A stretch of DNA of 64,000 nt from Atherinomorus stipes. Taxonomy: Eukaryota > Chordata > Actinopteri > Atheriniformes > Atherinidae. This document shows positions 50,022-63,099 of the stretch, in pieces (position 1 is the first letter of the stretch; each line of letters starts with the position of its first letter). The stretch is taken from the NCBI GenBank assembly GCA_023101725.1, contig JALJCO010007119.1, positions 682,001-746,000 on the forward strand, read 5' to 3'. The position numbers and the translations under genes are program-made. The notes beneath the pieces were generated by a model that saw only the letters and a program-made list of their open reading frames with translations, made no database searches and was not told the DNA's origin.

Positions 50022-51060
50022 TTTAAAGGTGTCATAACCTGCTGTTTTATATACACAATCCTTCTTAAATTATCTTCAAATGAATTTTTTTAATTCTAGT
50101 TGGGTGGGAGGAAAATTTAATGAGCTCATTTTAACCTCTTTTAATCCCCAACTATTGTTTGTCGCGAGAATACGCACGAGAGTTAGACCTGTCTGTAAGC
50201 GCGTTCACGAGGCAAACGTTAAAGCCAAACCAAAGTTTTATCAGGACAGACCAAGTGAAGGAAATGATGTCCGAACAGAGAAAAACGTGATAAAAACGTA
50301 ACAGTGCAGTCGATGGAGAGGATCCGCGGAGTAAAAGGGCTGGACTCTGATGAATATAAGGAGCGGACGTCTGACGTGAAGTTAACCAAACAGTGTTAGC
50401 TTCTGTAGCTACATTAGCAGCTTGTCCGCTCGTCAACCACCGTTTACTGGTCTCTCACACAAAAGATAATAAGTTGCACAAGCAGCAACACTTACCGACT
50501 GCACATCCTCACTGATAAATATAATCCACTGCTCCCTGGTAAAGCTGTCCCTCCTGTTAGAGCACTGAAAACTGCTGAATTTCTGCCGAGGCAACTCAGC
50601 ATGGCAATCTCCCCCCTCCTCCTCCTCCTCGTCGCCGGCGTCCTTTCTGACAAAGCTGGTCTACTCCATGGCAGGTAATCAGCTGCCTTCAGGTGGTGCT
50701 AAAGACGCTAGCTTAGCAGCTCGCTCGCAGCCTCTCTAGTTCATGTCATAACAGCTGATCCTAACGACTCCACGGCAAGTAATCAGCTGCTTTTAGGTGG
50801 CGCTAAAGAGGCTAGCTTAGCAGCTAGCAGCCTCTCTCGTTCACGTCATTGGGAGAAAGAAATCCAATTTGCGTAGGGCAGATTCGCGTAAATCCAGAGC
50901 GCGTGCTTGTGGCTGGTTCTGGTGAGAAGAGAGAGCCCGCACTCAAAGACGAAGTTACTTTCACTTTCCAGAGTTTCTGGCACGTTATAACTGAGGTCCC
51001 GTTCCAATACACATGTTTTAACGTGAAAAAGTGGGATTTCCGGGTGATGATACCTTTAAA
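50022..51060. mobile_element. TTAA-bounded TIR element, family 2, about 1.04 kb
   Basis: The left end TTTAAAGGTGTCATAACC and the inverse of the right end TTTAAAGGTATCATCACC match at 16 of 18 positions. TTAA lies inside both borders, as in the families at 31 kb and 13.2 kb. The interior is markedly more CpG-rich than the surroundings (50160-51060) and contains a 104-bp tandem duplication at 50663-50849. It shows no transposase. A nearby repeat of ATGCAGTT outside each end (50014-50021 and 51066-51073) is asymmetrically placed, so it may be chance. Confidence 0.7.
50663..50849. repeat. tandem duplication, period 104 bp, about 1.8 copies
   Basis: ACTCCATGGCAGGTAATCAG at 50663 recurs as ACTCCACGGCAAGTAATCAG at 50767, followed in both by CAGCTGC, AGGTGG, GCTAAAGA, GCTAGCTTAGCAGCT and AGCCTCTCT. 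The copies differ at scattered positions, and the second lacks a few bases of the CGCTCGC stretch. It lies inside the TTAA-bounded element. Confidence 0.9.
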
Positions 51061-53381
51061 CACCGCATGCAGTTGCTGCCGTCACCACTAGAGGTCGCAG
51101 TTTCCTCCAGGACTGCATGAGCCCATGACACATGGGATTGTTTTGGAGAGGACGATCTTGATCAAAAATGTCGACATATCGTTATTATTGCAGTTGGAAA
51201 TGAAATCCCAGGTTTGTTTTCGCATAATCACACACCTGACTCCCTTGGCCTCTGTGCCCCCTTTTTCATATCCGAAACTAAAACATCATGTCTAGAACTT
51301 TGGCTGGGGAGCGCTGCAGCTCATGAAAAATGCATTGGCTCAGCTCTTTTTCTAACTCTTTGCCTCTGATACTCTTGTCATATCATATCCATGTCATGTC
51401 AGTGTGTGTATTAATTATGTAGCAGGCACAGTTGAGGAGACAGTATTGATGCATCTGAACTAGACATCTCATGCATGTTCCTCACTAATCACTGGGATAT
51501 ATGAACAAGACTTAAGGATGAGAGGAGATGTTTATCCTTGTGGGTAAATAACTTGGTCTGTGTTGACTTTTTCTGTCTGCTTCTCCCTTGGGCTCCATTT
51601 TATTTTTAGCGTCTTACTCAGTTCAACCGTTGTGGTCACTTTTTTCCGGTTCAACTGAGGTGTTCGACCTGGTCATCCCACGTGGGATTTAGCCTTTCTT
51701 TCAGCTTGCCAGCTTGCAATCTCTCAACACACCTCAGACAAATGGCACCCAGCAGCACCTTTGGAGGTGTCCCAAATTGCAAAGGTAATTTATTTCTTTG
51801 TGCGCAGAATTATACTTCAGTAAGAGGTCATATTGTAATATGAAATTGCTCAGCAGCTGCACACATGCCAGATCCTGCTGGGGTTTTGTGTTTGTGTTTT
51901 TATTAGTCCTCTTTGTGCAGTATTCATATGGAACTGTGATAGCACTTCAACATATTCCCTTGCCAAAATGAATATCAGGGGGGGAGCACAGTTCTGGATG
52001 GTTCCTCTTGAAATGCAGCTGTTTCCCTCCGGTCATTTTCTTCCTTCTGTAACAAATGGTCTCTTAGGATTAAAACCACAACAAACACTTTACAGATATT
52101 AATCTTCTTCCAGGACCTTAAATGAAAGCTTGCATTTAAAAGAAAAAACAAATACTTAACTCTTTCTAGTACATTTAGATTGATGTACGTGTTCCTCGTG
52201 CATGTCATATAAATGAAAGAATGTGTCAACTTGGTAATCCTGTCTTTGCCTAAAACTGAGCCATCACTGATCGTGTGTGTTTTGTAATGTTAGAACGAGT
52301 GTTTTACAGCATGTTGATTGCTGCGGTTTGGCAGGAATAATTGAAAGTTCAAAGCGTGGATCTGCGAGTGTAGCCTGGGGATAGGTTTCTGGAGAAGCTG
52401 ACACTTCAGACGTATTATGAGGCTATCACGTCTAATTTGCACAGGCCTCTTTTGTAATTTACCCCCAATTCAGAAGAACAGTCTCCAGCTCCGCAACACA
52501 ATGCACACTTGGCTTGCATTGTTCACGCTCATTGGAAGAGACACTGAGTGAATGACTCTTGGAGCACAAATAATATGCAGCACTGTTCCTGTCATATTTG
52601 TTGCTGTGTAATGGTTCCTGATTTGCAGTTTCCTGCAGCGCCTGTTCGGTTTGGTGCAGAGCACACAGTGCTGCACTGATTTCAGCAACTGTTTTTCTGT
52701 GCATCCAGTCCAAGCAAGTTGTTTACAACTCACTGCTGAAGCAACCGCTTGACAGATAAAGGACCTCAAAACATCGCACAGCTTTTGAGAGGGGGAGAAA
52801 AACTCTTCAGACGAAGGACTGGGGTTTTCCACATGCCGCCCAGATATTCTCACACATATTGAGTTTGTCTGTGCGCATCTTTGAAGATGCAAATGTGTCA
52901 ACCACATGTAACAAACCACCCAGAGAGGAGCCGAGATGCTCAACTGCCTTTCTCACGGCTCCTAAATGGCTGCCAGTGATCCTCAGCAGCTCCGAGTGTC
53001 TGTGAAGCCGGCAGTTCCTTTTTAATGGACAGATTAGTTTTTGTGGGATATTGAATAATTTGTGCTCATTTATCACTGAGAAAAAAAAAAGTCTTGTTTA
53101 ACCACATTAGGAGGTGGAGGAGAGTTTGGCTGTAAAATTTTATGAGCTCTCATGTTGCAAACTCTTGCAGTGTGGTGGATGTGGAAGTGTTAATAATGAT
53201 ACAGAAGCCATTAATTGGTCTGTAACTTAAACCAGACGCTAGTAGAGTTATTAAGTAGTTTTTATTTGTGAAACCCTTCAAGCCTATTTTCATGTCATAT
53301 GGAGAAGCATGGACTGCACATCCTTAATCAAGGGAATATTTATACCTCACACTTGTCTGTGAGCTTTGACATCTGGTATAA

Positions 53382-53410
<29 letters not shown>
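53382..53410. repeat. G29 homopolymer
   Basis: Twenty-nine consecutive G residues on the + strand. Capable of G-quadruplex formation; the exact length may be affected by sequencing or assembly. Confidence 0.9.
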
Positions 53411-53412
<2 letters not shown>

Positions 53413-54282
53413 AGCACATCATAGCAAGCCATATTCTGGCAGAGAAGGTATTCGTAAATTATTAATGTTTTCCCTTGCACTGTCACCTATCAATGCCTTA
53501 CCCTGCTACTCCTGCATTTTTGAAATGCAAGAGTAGTAGTCCTGCGGTGTGGCAAGTCATGTTTCAGGCTCTCATTTTAATATCTGAAGTGAAAGGTCGG
53601 GGTGATATATCTTGATCTGTCGTAGTACCAGCGACTTACACGGCACCAGTTCAAGATGGTACACTTTTTAAGAGGCCCACCCAACTTGTCAAGCAAACTG
53701 ATAATGAATCAATCTGTCTGAAACATTTATGGTGCCCCCCTCCTATTCAGCTCCACCCTTTCCTTGCATGAGGCCAATTAGACTCATCCTCAGTGGCCCC
53801 TGCTGTCTTAGAAAGGGAAGCCCCTTGCATTGTCATATCAATATTCCTCTGTTGATCTCCAGCTGAGGCGAGTCCGGCTGCTCTTTCCGCACATGCTAAT
53901 TTGCATTCGCCAGCATGTGTTGGAGATGACATGCCGGCTGCCTCTCCCCCTTGTTCCTAGACCTACTGTTGCCTCCTTCTCTTAGTATTTTTCTACTTTT
54001 TTTCTTCTACTTCTTCTTTTTTTTTTTCGTCTTTTGAGAGGGAAAGGTTTCTTGATTCCTGGCATGCCAGAGAAGGGTCCTCTGAGGATTACATTGGCTA
54101 AGCCCTTATCACTCCAGGAAATTCAGTGCCTGCTTAAAAAAGTGGTAGGAGTAGAAAATCAAGGGGAAGTGTTATTCTTTTTAAGTTTCTCCCTATTCCC
54201 ATGGAAAGTTATTACGGGTTTGAAGAAAACTCCTTTTTTTTGGCACTCAAGTTTTCTTATAACTGCATTTCATATTTCACCC

Positions 54283-54313
<31 letters not shown>

Positions 54314-54459
54314 TTTTCCAGGCTGGTGGAATTTTAGAAGTGGAAAATGTGAAGGCAGGTGCTTGAGAGAGAGAGGGAGAGAAGGGAGGTTTTGGGAGGG
54401 CTGTGCTCACTGGGAAGCAATGTTAAACATCCAGGGGAAATGTTTGTTATTCTAATGGG

Positions 54460-54780
54460 ATACCACCATGGTAACAGCTTTTAGAGACTCCCAAGGCTTT
54501 GTGTGGAGTGTATGCACGCATTCATCAATCTCGCCTAATTTCTTTGGGGATTAGCAAATATAATCAGCCCTTTCTCCAAGTCGTCACCTGTTTATCGACA
54601 TGAATATTATAGTAAAATTGAACAGAACACGGCTCCGTTGGATGAGGGGAGGCAGTACTCAGGCTATTAATATAAATCACAAATTGAAGTGCATTGCTGA
54701 AAAGATTCAAAAGTCATTAGTTTTCCTTTTGCACTGAATGACATCCTAGACAGAATAGCTTACATTTTGCACATACCTAC
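54460..54780. promoter_or_regulatory. candidate conserved non-coding block
   Basis: Unique AT-balanced sequence with CTCGCCTAATTTCTTTGG, GGGGATTAGCAAATATAATC, GACATGAATATTATAG, CAGGCTATTAATATAAATC and AAAAGTCATTAGTTTTCC. A short upstream open frame (54034 onward) has no recognisable homology, so I favour regulatory or neutral sequence. Confidence 0.3.
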
Positions 54781-54964
54781 TTCTTTCCCTTTTTTTTAAA
54801 AAATCCTTGGAACCAAGACCAAAGCACTTTGGCTCATATTACATCTTCAAGTCAAACATGTTTCAGAGGTAATGAATTATGTTATTTTGAGACTTAATAC
54901 CTTTACAAGGGTTTAAAAGCAATGGAGTGAACCCATTTACATGGCTTGTTGGGGGAAGGGGGGT

Positions 54965-54988
54965 AAAAAAAAAAAAAAAAAAAAAAAA
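54965..54988. repeat. A24 homopolymer
   Basis: Twenty-four A residues immediately after a G-rich GGGGGAAGGGGGGT segment. No retroelement body is seen upstream. Confidence 0.9.
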
Positions 54989-56838
54989 GACGAAACCCTG
55001 ATGACGAGTCTCAGTTTAAAAGGCTTCAGTGACTGGTAAGCCTCTCTCAGTTCTATACCTTTCTCTCTCCCTCTGCAGATTTCCTTAAGTGGCTTATGTG
55101 AATTGCAATTGCCACATTGGAACTGGGGAGTACACGGAATACATTTCTCCCCGGCCGTGACCGGCTAACAGTGCGTTGAACTTGTGCATGTGGTGATGGA
55201 GAGGTTTCACACACAGCACTGCAGCGCTGTGGGAGTATAGCCTAACCTAAAGCTAAGCCTCGAGCCGGAACAGCCTTCCATCAAACTCACAACACTGCTC
55301 TCTTATCTACTGGCATTTCTGTCTGATACAAATAGCCAAGACATGATATAGTTGGCTACATGTCATCTCTGGCATTGTACAATGCTCTATCTACCCCAAC
55401 CCCCCCCCCTCTCTCCCCCCACCTCTGTGAAATATAATGCTTTTAACTCGCCAGCTTTTTGCCTCGGCTATTTTTTCCATCTGTAGCAGAGACAGACCAC
55501 TGTGTTTGCTCATCTTGGCCAAAGGCCAAAGGCTCTTTCTTGATATAATCCCCACCATCGATCAGACTTTGTTTACTCTAACATGGTTCCTCTCCCCCTC
55601 CAGCAATTAGAAGGCAACCTTCCACCTCCTGCTCCTCAGACTAGCTTTATACGTTTATTTTTCCCTTAAGTGGTAATATTTCATGTTGCAGCTCAGCTCT
55701 AAGAAGTGTGGGTGTATATTAGGTAATGGATACTCTTCAAGCAGACTGACATGTGAGATACCAAATTTCTCTTAATGTTTCTTTGTCTTTGAAAAGAAGA
55801 AGTCTCCAGTCACCAAAAAACCGCTCCACTCGACTACAAGTGCATTACTGAGAGGTGATACGCACATTTTCTATATAACACTCCACATCCCGTGTGTTTC
55901 ATTTAGGTTGCACCACTTACAAACCTCAAGTACCTTGAAATTTTAGAAAATAGTCTGGGCTGACTCTCCTGTCCACCTGAGAGGCTCTTGTCATGATAAA
56001 GCAAGCAGGAGACTGACTGGTATTTTCTCTCCGTTTGTCAAAGAGGTATATTTGAAAGCAGTTCTCTTTATAGGCAATGTTGCGATCACAAATATGAGGG
56101 GTTTTTTTTTTTCAGTTGAAATTTATATTTGTCTGCTTTCATTCAGACAAAAACCAGTATTATTCTGTTTTACTCACAGACACCAATTCTGCTCATTTAT
56201 TCACCAAATTCCAAGTGACAATTTCACGCACTGCGCAATATGATGTGCTTTAAAACATGTCATTCACTGGCGATGCATATGACCATAACAAGTCCTCCCC
56301 CCTTGGCATCCATCCGAGATGAAGCAAATGTCTGAAATCCTCAGCAGGAGAAACCATTAGCGTTTACTTAGTGAAAAGTGGATTGTAAATGAGGGGAGAA
56401 TTTGTGTGAAGGTGCATTTACATCCACATTCACATTGTGAGTGGAAACTACAGTAATTGAAAAAAAAAAAGTCAAAACATAGCAGAAAAGTTTTCCACTT
56501 CGCTGAGGTGGAAAAGTTGGTGCATTAATAAAAGAATATGAGAAAGAGCAGCAGAAACAGACTCGGGGAATAAATCATGACGTACATGAAGACTTAAACA
56601 TCCACTGAACTTCCGCTTCACTGGAGAGATGATAAATTATGGCGGGAGAAAACATCAGACCTGTAGTCAAGTTTCCATCCAAATGTAGCTCAAATCAACA
56701 AAAGTAGATTTATATGCTTTTCCACCCACCGCTGCTCCTCATACTATAGCAATATAAATCTTAGATTTCACTCAGATGCTGTTCATTTGAGGTTTGACTT
56801 GCACATGACTTAAAGACCCTTTTCAATGAAACTCACTG

Positions 56839-56858
56839 CCCCCCCCCCCCCCCCCCCC
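56839..56858. repeat. C20 homopolymer
   Basis: Twenty consecutive C residues; the - strand equivalent of the G-runs at 53.4 and 60.8 kb. Confidence 0.9.
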
Positions 56859-57859
56859 ATCTTAACATGCTCTATTTTTATAGGTAGAAAATCAGTAATT
56901 AACTCTTGCTGTGTATTCATGTCTTGCAGCAGCAAAAACATGGATTCAGACAGCCATTAATTTGTCCACAACATAAGTATCCAATCCTTTCCAATCCTTT
57001 CAGCCTGCTGGGTGGGACTTGTTAGCAAAGATTATAAGGAACAAGATCTATCAGAAACTGGTAAAAGAATTGCAACCATTTTTTTTTTTTTAAAGTAGTC
57101 TGAAAAATAAAAAAAATGTTTGAGAAAGAGGTGGCGCTAATGTGCTTATTCACCGATCCAGGCTCCATCTTAACTAAGGTAAAAGTGTTGACATCCATCT
57201 AACCCATTTAACAATCTTTCTCACAGAGCGATCATTTTCTGATCAACATAGATGACTATGTAGGAGATTATTGAATATAAAAAGGGCATTTTTTTAAACG
57301 CATTATGGCTTGAGCAGCTCTTTTCTTTTTGACTTATTAAGCTTAGACATGTTTCCAATTTCTTCAGAGGCTGAGAAATAAAGTTTTAGTGGACAGGGAC
57401 ACAACTCTTAGGTTATAGAAGCCTTGGCTCTGAATGGGTTAAACGAAAAAGTGATGATAGATCAAGTTCCCACTTAACTCATAGTAGCTTTAAGAAAGCC
57501 CAACACAGTAAAATCCTCAGTGATAAATTTGAGTTGTTAAATTAAATTAACTTTTTTAAGTAAATTTAAACACAATTGGGAGAAAAATGACAACAAGGGA
57601 GGGGAAAATATTAAGGGTAAAAAAAGATTCCTTTGTAGGGTAAAATAACTTATAAGTGAAATAAGGACACAGGATGATCTGGCTCCTTATTTAAAATTTT
57701 CCATTTTTGTTTTGGGTTTTTTTTTTTTGTTCCGCCTGGGGAAGATAAGTGATTTTAGGGTCTATGGTGTGTAGGAGGGGTATATAGATATGAGATGAAG
57801 TTGAAGAAGTGAAGCACCTGAAAATGCTAAGAAAAAGAATCATCAAAACAAAGCGGAGG

Positions 57860-58100
57860 GTGGTAAGGAGGTAGGGGGGGGGGTGGGTGTGTCATATAAT
57901 GGGTGAAGGAAGGATGAAATTTTAAAGAGTGTTGGGTGAGAGTGGGAAGGAAAAGAATAAGTAGAGTTGAAGTAAAATAAAGAATAAAAATCTGAGAATA
58001 GAATAAATTACTAAGTAATAATTAGTAAATATTAAATAAAAGAAGAGGTAAATTTATATTTGAAATTTAATTAAAAAGAAAATATTAAAAAAATATTATA
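57860..58100. repeat. purine-rich then AT-rich low-complexity region
   Basis: From AGGAGGTAGGGGGGGGGGTG the sequence grades into A/G-rich and then A/T-rich DNA (AATAAA, AAATATT and TAATTAGTAAATATTAAATA repeats). No features are assignable. Confidence 0.75.
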
Positions 58101-58862
58101 AAGAAGTCCATCTTTTTTAAGAGGTAGGATTGCATGTTGGGTAATGGATATTCTTCAACCAGACTGACATATTATACACTAAATTTCTCTTAATGTGTCT
58201 TTCTTTGAAAGTTATCCGGTTCTTAGAAATGTCAAAAGGGTGCCTTTAAAGCTGCAAATAATGCTTGGATTAATGAAAGAGACATAGATTTTCAATATGT
58301 GAAAAACGGAAGGTAAAAAGAAGATTAGCATAATCAGGTTCTTTATTATTATTATTAGTACCTACCTTGTATTATACGAGTTGAAAATTGAAATAATCCT
58401 ACATTGTATCCTCACAAAAACAAATCTCAGATAATCTGAATTTAGTCATCTTGTCCTGCAGAGAGATGATATTGAACACAGCGCACACAGAATTATAAAA
58501 GGCGAGCAGCCTCTGAACCTTTTAATTTAACATCTAACACGTTTCTTCACCGCTACTTTTGGTAGACGAACTTGACACCCAGCAGCAGCATCTGAGCTGA
58601 AGGTTTTAAGTTTTGTTTCAGGCGAAAGAAAGACCGACTGTCTAACTGTTGTTATTTCCATCACAGCTTGAGGTGTGTTTCTGAAGAAGGAGAAGGTGCT
58701 GCTACGCTACAGCAGTAATATTTCAGTACATTTTTGGAGAAAATTGACTGGAGAGCAGTAAGTTTGGCAAGAAGTACAACAACAGTGGGCAACTTTTAAT
58801 GGTATTATCATGCACTTAGTTTGAAAAGTGGAAAGCTCCTTTAGTGTTTTTAAATTTCTGCC

Positions 58863-58883
58863 TTTTTTTTTTTTTTTTTTTTT
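58863..58883. repeat. T21 homopolymer
   Basis: Twenty-one T residues in otherwise unique sequence. Confidence 0.9.
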
Positions 58884-60815
58884 GCTTTTGATCACTTAGA
58901 TTTTGCCCCGCTGAGGTATTTCTCTCAGCTGTGATTAGCCGTGCACGCACAGCAAAGCACTTTTCACTCTACAGTGAACTGTAAAGGCAGCTTAAACTTT
59001 TAGCAGAAACTGACACCCTCTCTTAATCAAAACACCACAACATGTAAGTCATCCTTCCATCTGCAGCAGCAGCAAACTTTCACAAGTGCTTGAGTTTCTG
59101 CCTTTGGCTGTGTGCAGTCAATATCTCTCCCTTGTGGGCCTGAATAAAAACAAAGATGATCAGAGTTGACTTGTAGCATCATCACAGCACCGGGTAGGTA
59201 AATACATGTGGAGTGAATAAACAAGCTCTGAAGTTTCATAGCCTTGGTGGTATTTCTCACTGATTGTCATTTTATGTAGCGGTGTCAATTTTTGCATAAT
59301 TCCACGGTGCATTGGCTCGGCTTGATTTGATTTAGAGCCGCAACTTTCAAGGAAATTGGGCTTAGGGTATGAAAGTTCACACTTCTTGCCTCAAGGCAAT
59401 TGATTTCTCCTGAGCTTGATTTTAGTTCTGTAGCAATAGCATTGCCGAGCGTTGGAACCATGTCGTGTCACTGAGGTCTAATAATACCAAGACCTTGGTG
59501 AAAGCGCAGTGTGATTTTTATCCTTTTAAAGTCAACAGATACAGAATTTAGAGCAAAATTAGTTTTAAATTATTAATAAAACAATAAATCCATTCAAACA
59601 GAAGATGAATTGCTGACAAATTGTCATGCTTTTTATCATGGTGTACTGGAAAACACTTGTTAGCAAGACATAACGTATTTTGTTTTCCACAAACTAATTA
59701 ATTGATAGTGAAATTAATAATTACTTGCAGCATTAGTGTGATCCCTTTGATCATAGAAGGTCTGTAAAATGTAACACCACATTTGAATGCTCTCTTTTTA
59801 GGCTCTCAGCCAAAATGAACAATTTAAATGCAAATACATGTGGTCAGAGTTAAAGAGGTATTCCACAGATTTTTGCTTTTTCTTGTGACAGCTGTATAGC
59901 CAGCTCTTGTGTTTTGGAGGAGCTTTTCAAAAGCTAAAAAAGTTAATGACAATTGATGGTTATTGTCTCTGCTTGAGTCTGAAGACTGCAAATGAACAGA
60001 AAACCTCTGATACCAAGTGGTTTAGTTAGGATGGCCGGGGAGGTATTTGCTGGAAAATGATGGAAAACGCTGAATCCAGGGCTTTGACTAAAGGCCAGCT
60101 TACTTCTGGCCTTTCTTCTGGAAGTTTTACAAAACAGTCAGTGGAATATTGCTACTGACTAAATTGCCGAGAATGTCCCATTATGGTTGACTAACGAAGA
60201 CTAATTCTGCATTTGTCGTGAATCCTGTCTCTTCTTTGACTTCTCTCCAGCCAGTATAAACCACTGTAATGCTGACTCTTGTCTTTTCTCCCGCTCCGTC
60301 ACCTTCTATCTTTCAGTTCCTCTCTTTCTTTGATAATGTCCTCTTGGGTTTCTTAACAAGCCATGGCACATGTCCAAAGTAACCAGTGTGTTGATATCCA
60401 GTTACTAGCACTGAAGCAGCTGTCTCCTGGCGCTCCGGGCTGGAACACAAAGATGTGAAATGCAGTTTCTCAGCCTCGGGAAGCTGCAGGGCAATGCTGG
60501 CTCCAAGAATGTGCACAATAAATGTCGGAGGTCCATCTGAACGAATCAGAAGCAGTTTTGATGGTCAGAAATTTCAACAGTGTTGCCTAAAAGCAAATAG
60601 GTTTTTCAAACTTGGCTGATGTATTTTTGTTTTTCTTTTTTATTACTTCCAAGAGTAGATATTACACATGATCATAATGATGATGAATATGCCCAAGTAT
60701 ACATAATATTAATGAATAAATGTAATAGAATTGACAGTGATGATGCTGTTGAGTATAAAGTAGGAAAAAAATGGTAATGTTGTTAGTAATAGTAATGGTA
60801 AATTTGATAATAAAT

Positions 60816-60834
60816 GGGGGGGGGGGGGGGGGGG
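60816..60834. repeat. G19 homopolymer
   Basis: Nineteen G residues, about 20 bp upstream of the TTAA-bounded MITE copy at 60854. Confidence 0.9.
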
Positions 60835-60853
60835 ATCGTATTAGTATTAGTAA

Positions 60854-61396
60854 TTAAAGGTAGAGTCCGAAGTCCCCCCACCGTTTCTGTTTGCAAACAA
60901 CAGTATTCAAACTGAGCGTCCCCTCCTTCTCAGGCTAATGGCTGCCTTGTTCTTCAGCCTATTCAGCTTCAAGCCTCTCCTTCAGAGCTCAGAAGCAGGT
61001 AAAAGCTACAACAATATTAACCCTGGTTTTCCAACGTGCACTATCTAAGGCTCTTACCTTTTCTTTGGTGCATCCGCCGTTTTTTTTCTTTCTTTTTTTT
61101 TCCTTCGAGAGTTCGAGTGACTGCCGTCTGCTCCAATCATGAGGTTATTCCCACACAGCGTCATGTCCTTAGTTCTGTCATTCGCTGGCAACATAAACAG
61201 AAATCTCCACCCAGAAACATCCCGACCAGATGAAAACAAAGCTAAAGAGCGAATTACAGACAGGGGGAGAGAGAGTTGCATTCAAACTCACCACGGTACA
61301 CGAGTAAAGGCCCAAAGGCGCAGTTTGAGACGGATTTCACTTGCACAACTACAATAACGTTTATTTTCAGGGGGAAACTTCAGACTCTACCTTTAA
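60854..61396 (-). mobile_element. TTAA-bounded TIR MITE, family 1, copy 2 (inverted relative to copy 1)
   Basis: Starts TTAAAGGTAGAGTCCGAAGT and ends ACTTCAGACTCTACCTTTAA, a 20-bp terminal inverted repeat with one mismatch. It is collinear with the reverse complement of 31059-31545: GGCTAATGGCTGCC near 60932, GAAGCTGAATAGG (as its complement) near 60957, CCAGGGTT (as its complement) near 61022, TTGTGCAAGTG (as its complement) near 61340 and CTGAAAATAAACG (as its complement) near 61359. It is about 56 bp longer, with T-rich additions near 61080-61100. No protein is encoded. Confidence 0.9.
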
Positions 61397-61424
61397 AGTA
61401 AAAGTTTTTGTGGGACAAATGGTA

Positions 61425-61550
61425 ATGATAGTAGTAGGAGCAGCAGCAGTGGTAATAATAATAGTAAATGATGGTGAATCTTCTTTTTCTTATTATCATT
61501 ATTACCACCACTGATAATAATAATAATAATGATAATAATAATAATCCCGT
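61425..61550. repeat. imperfect trinucleotide region (GTA/GAT/AAT) with inverted arms
   Basis: AGCAGTGGTAATAATAATAG near 61446 is roughly inverted as CATTATTACCACCACTGATA near 61496, followed by AATAATAATAATGATAATAA. Low-complexity with potential to fold back. Confidence 0.75.
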
Positions 61551-62329
61551 GGGTACAGTATGGGCAGGATTATCCACCAATACTGGACCAGAAAGGGATG
61601 CCTTCCCCCGACCCCCCACCTTCCCTGGCAAACCAGTCAGGGCCTGACAGTGTGGTGCATTAAATTAAGACATGGCAAGCGGCATGTCATACTTGGTTAA
61701 CCTATTCATTGTGTATGTTTTTTGTTTTTTTCCTTCTGAATCTAACTTGTGTGGTGCAGTTAAAACATGCTATATGGCTGATGTAATTTTCAGCCTCAAA
61801 ATTCAAATGGATTAACAAACTTTGTTTTTGTTTACTCTATGAGCCTCATTCAGCAGAAACCCAACTTCAGTTACAGATGCAAAAATATTTTTTTGTATGT
61901 TTTCTTTCCTGCTTCGATATTTAAAACTGAGTTTCCATTCGCCCTTGAATGCAGCATAATCATGGCAGTCTCCTGAGAGTAAGTGCTATGAATCAGAGAA
62001 TTCACAATTCAGTAAAAAATTATTTGCAGTTTTTCCTGCAGATTTACGCTCCAAAACAAGAACTTCTCACTTCCAAACATTGACACAATTCTGCTACATT
62101 AATGGATCTTATATGAAAGTTAATGGGTGAGTATGTCAGCAGTTTGAGCTGATCACTGTTTATATATCCTTCACATGTTCCTCCCCCTCTGCCTAAACTT
62201 TACTGCCTATAATGGCCCAAACAACACCAACAACATCGGCACAAATGGGCTAACACTACCAGGTTTCAAGCTATAACTGAGAGGAACTGCTGTACTTTAT
62301 TTGGTTTTGAGTATACTGCATTGTATTAA

Positions 62330-62840
62330 TGCACACATGGGCAAAATAAGGCCTGAGGGCTGGAAGCAGCCTTCAGATCATCTCATGTGGGCTCGCAACA
62401 GCCTTAAATGAAAACCAATTTCCACACAGCTATCAGTTCAAAGGCAGCTCTGTATGTTTGATATGCCAAGAGATTATTGTTGTGTTGGAGGAGAGCAACA
62501 TCAAGAGAGACTTTTTCCCCCCCTTTTCCTCTTTTTAAAGAAAAAAACAAACACACTGTCCATGCTACAAAGTTGTAGTTGCTGGAAAACTAAAAAAATA
62601 AAAAACTGAAATGGTCTTCAATCTTAATTTTCAAGCAGCATATTTATGCAAAGCAGTCAACAATCTTCACATCTGCAACAAGATTTAGTTACATGTCATC
62701 AGGATGCAGAGAAAACTTTCCCTGATGCAGAATTTTTTAAACACTGTCAAATAGAGATTGTTGGCATTATGTGTTAATTTAATTCTCAAATGTGTGGCCC
62801 TTTAGTTACTTTAACTAAATCATCACGGTCCTGCGAAAAA
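62330..62840. mobile_element. possible degraded hAT (Charlie-like) relic
   Basis: The left ACACATGGGCAAAATAAGGCCTGAGGGCTGG and the right AATGTGTGGCCCTTTAGTTA are reminiscent of the ends of Charlie-type hAT elements (CATGGGCAAACT, GGCCCG). No target duplication or transposase frame is visible, so extent and family are uncertain. Confidence 0.3.
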
Positions 62841-63054
62841 AAAAAAAAACTGTTACACTACTTTAAAAGTACCACAATAAATATGTGCATTTTCTGCCAA
62901 GAGTAGTATTTTTTGTTTGCAGCTGCTGCAACTTTTTATTCTCTTGGCTCATTTTAAATTCAAATTTTGTGATTAGGCAAAAACTGTTCAAAAAGCTGTT
63001 GATAGCTGTTGGTGTTTTCATCTGGGGGCCATCATATTACAGTTTCAGTTAGAG

Positions 63055-63078
63055 TTTTTTTTTTTTTTTTTTTTTTTT
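63055..63078. repeat. T24 homopolymer
   Basis: Twenty-four T residues followed by AAAGCAAGC, in unique sequence. Confidence 0.9.
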
Positions 63079-63099
63079 AAAGCAAGCATGAATAATTAA

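Noticed and set aside
50014..51073. ATGCAGTT as an 8-bp target duplication of the 1.04-kb element
   Set aside because: The right copy lies several bases beyond the inverted terminus while the left copy abuts it, so the placement is asymmetric; TTAA is the simpler border.
52470..52943. 157-codon open frame on the - strand
   Set aside because: No recognisable motif; overlaps unique intronic sequence without splice or polyadenylation context.
54323..54357. Possible short exon after a T-rich tract and cag acceptor, ending at gtgctt
   Set aside because: The encoded AGGILEVENVKA does not match ADK and the donor is poor; probably a chance acceptor-like site.
54034..54366. Open frame beginning with a GFLIPGMPEKG-like sequence considered as the next adk exon
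   Set aside because: It does not match the expected GFFLTVS sequence of ADK, and the downstream residues diverge completely.
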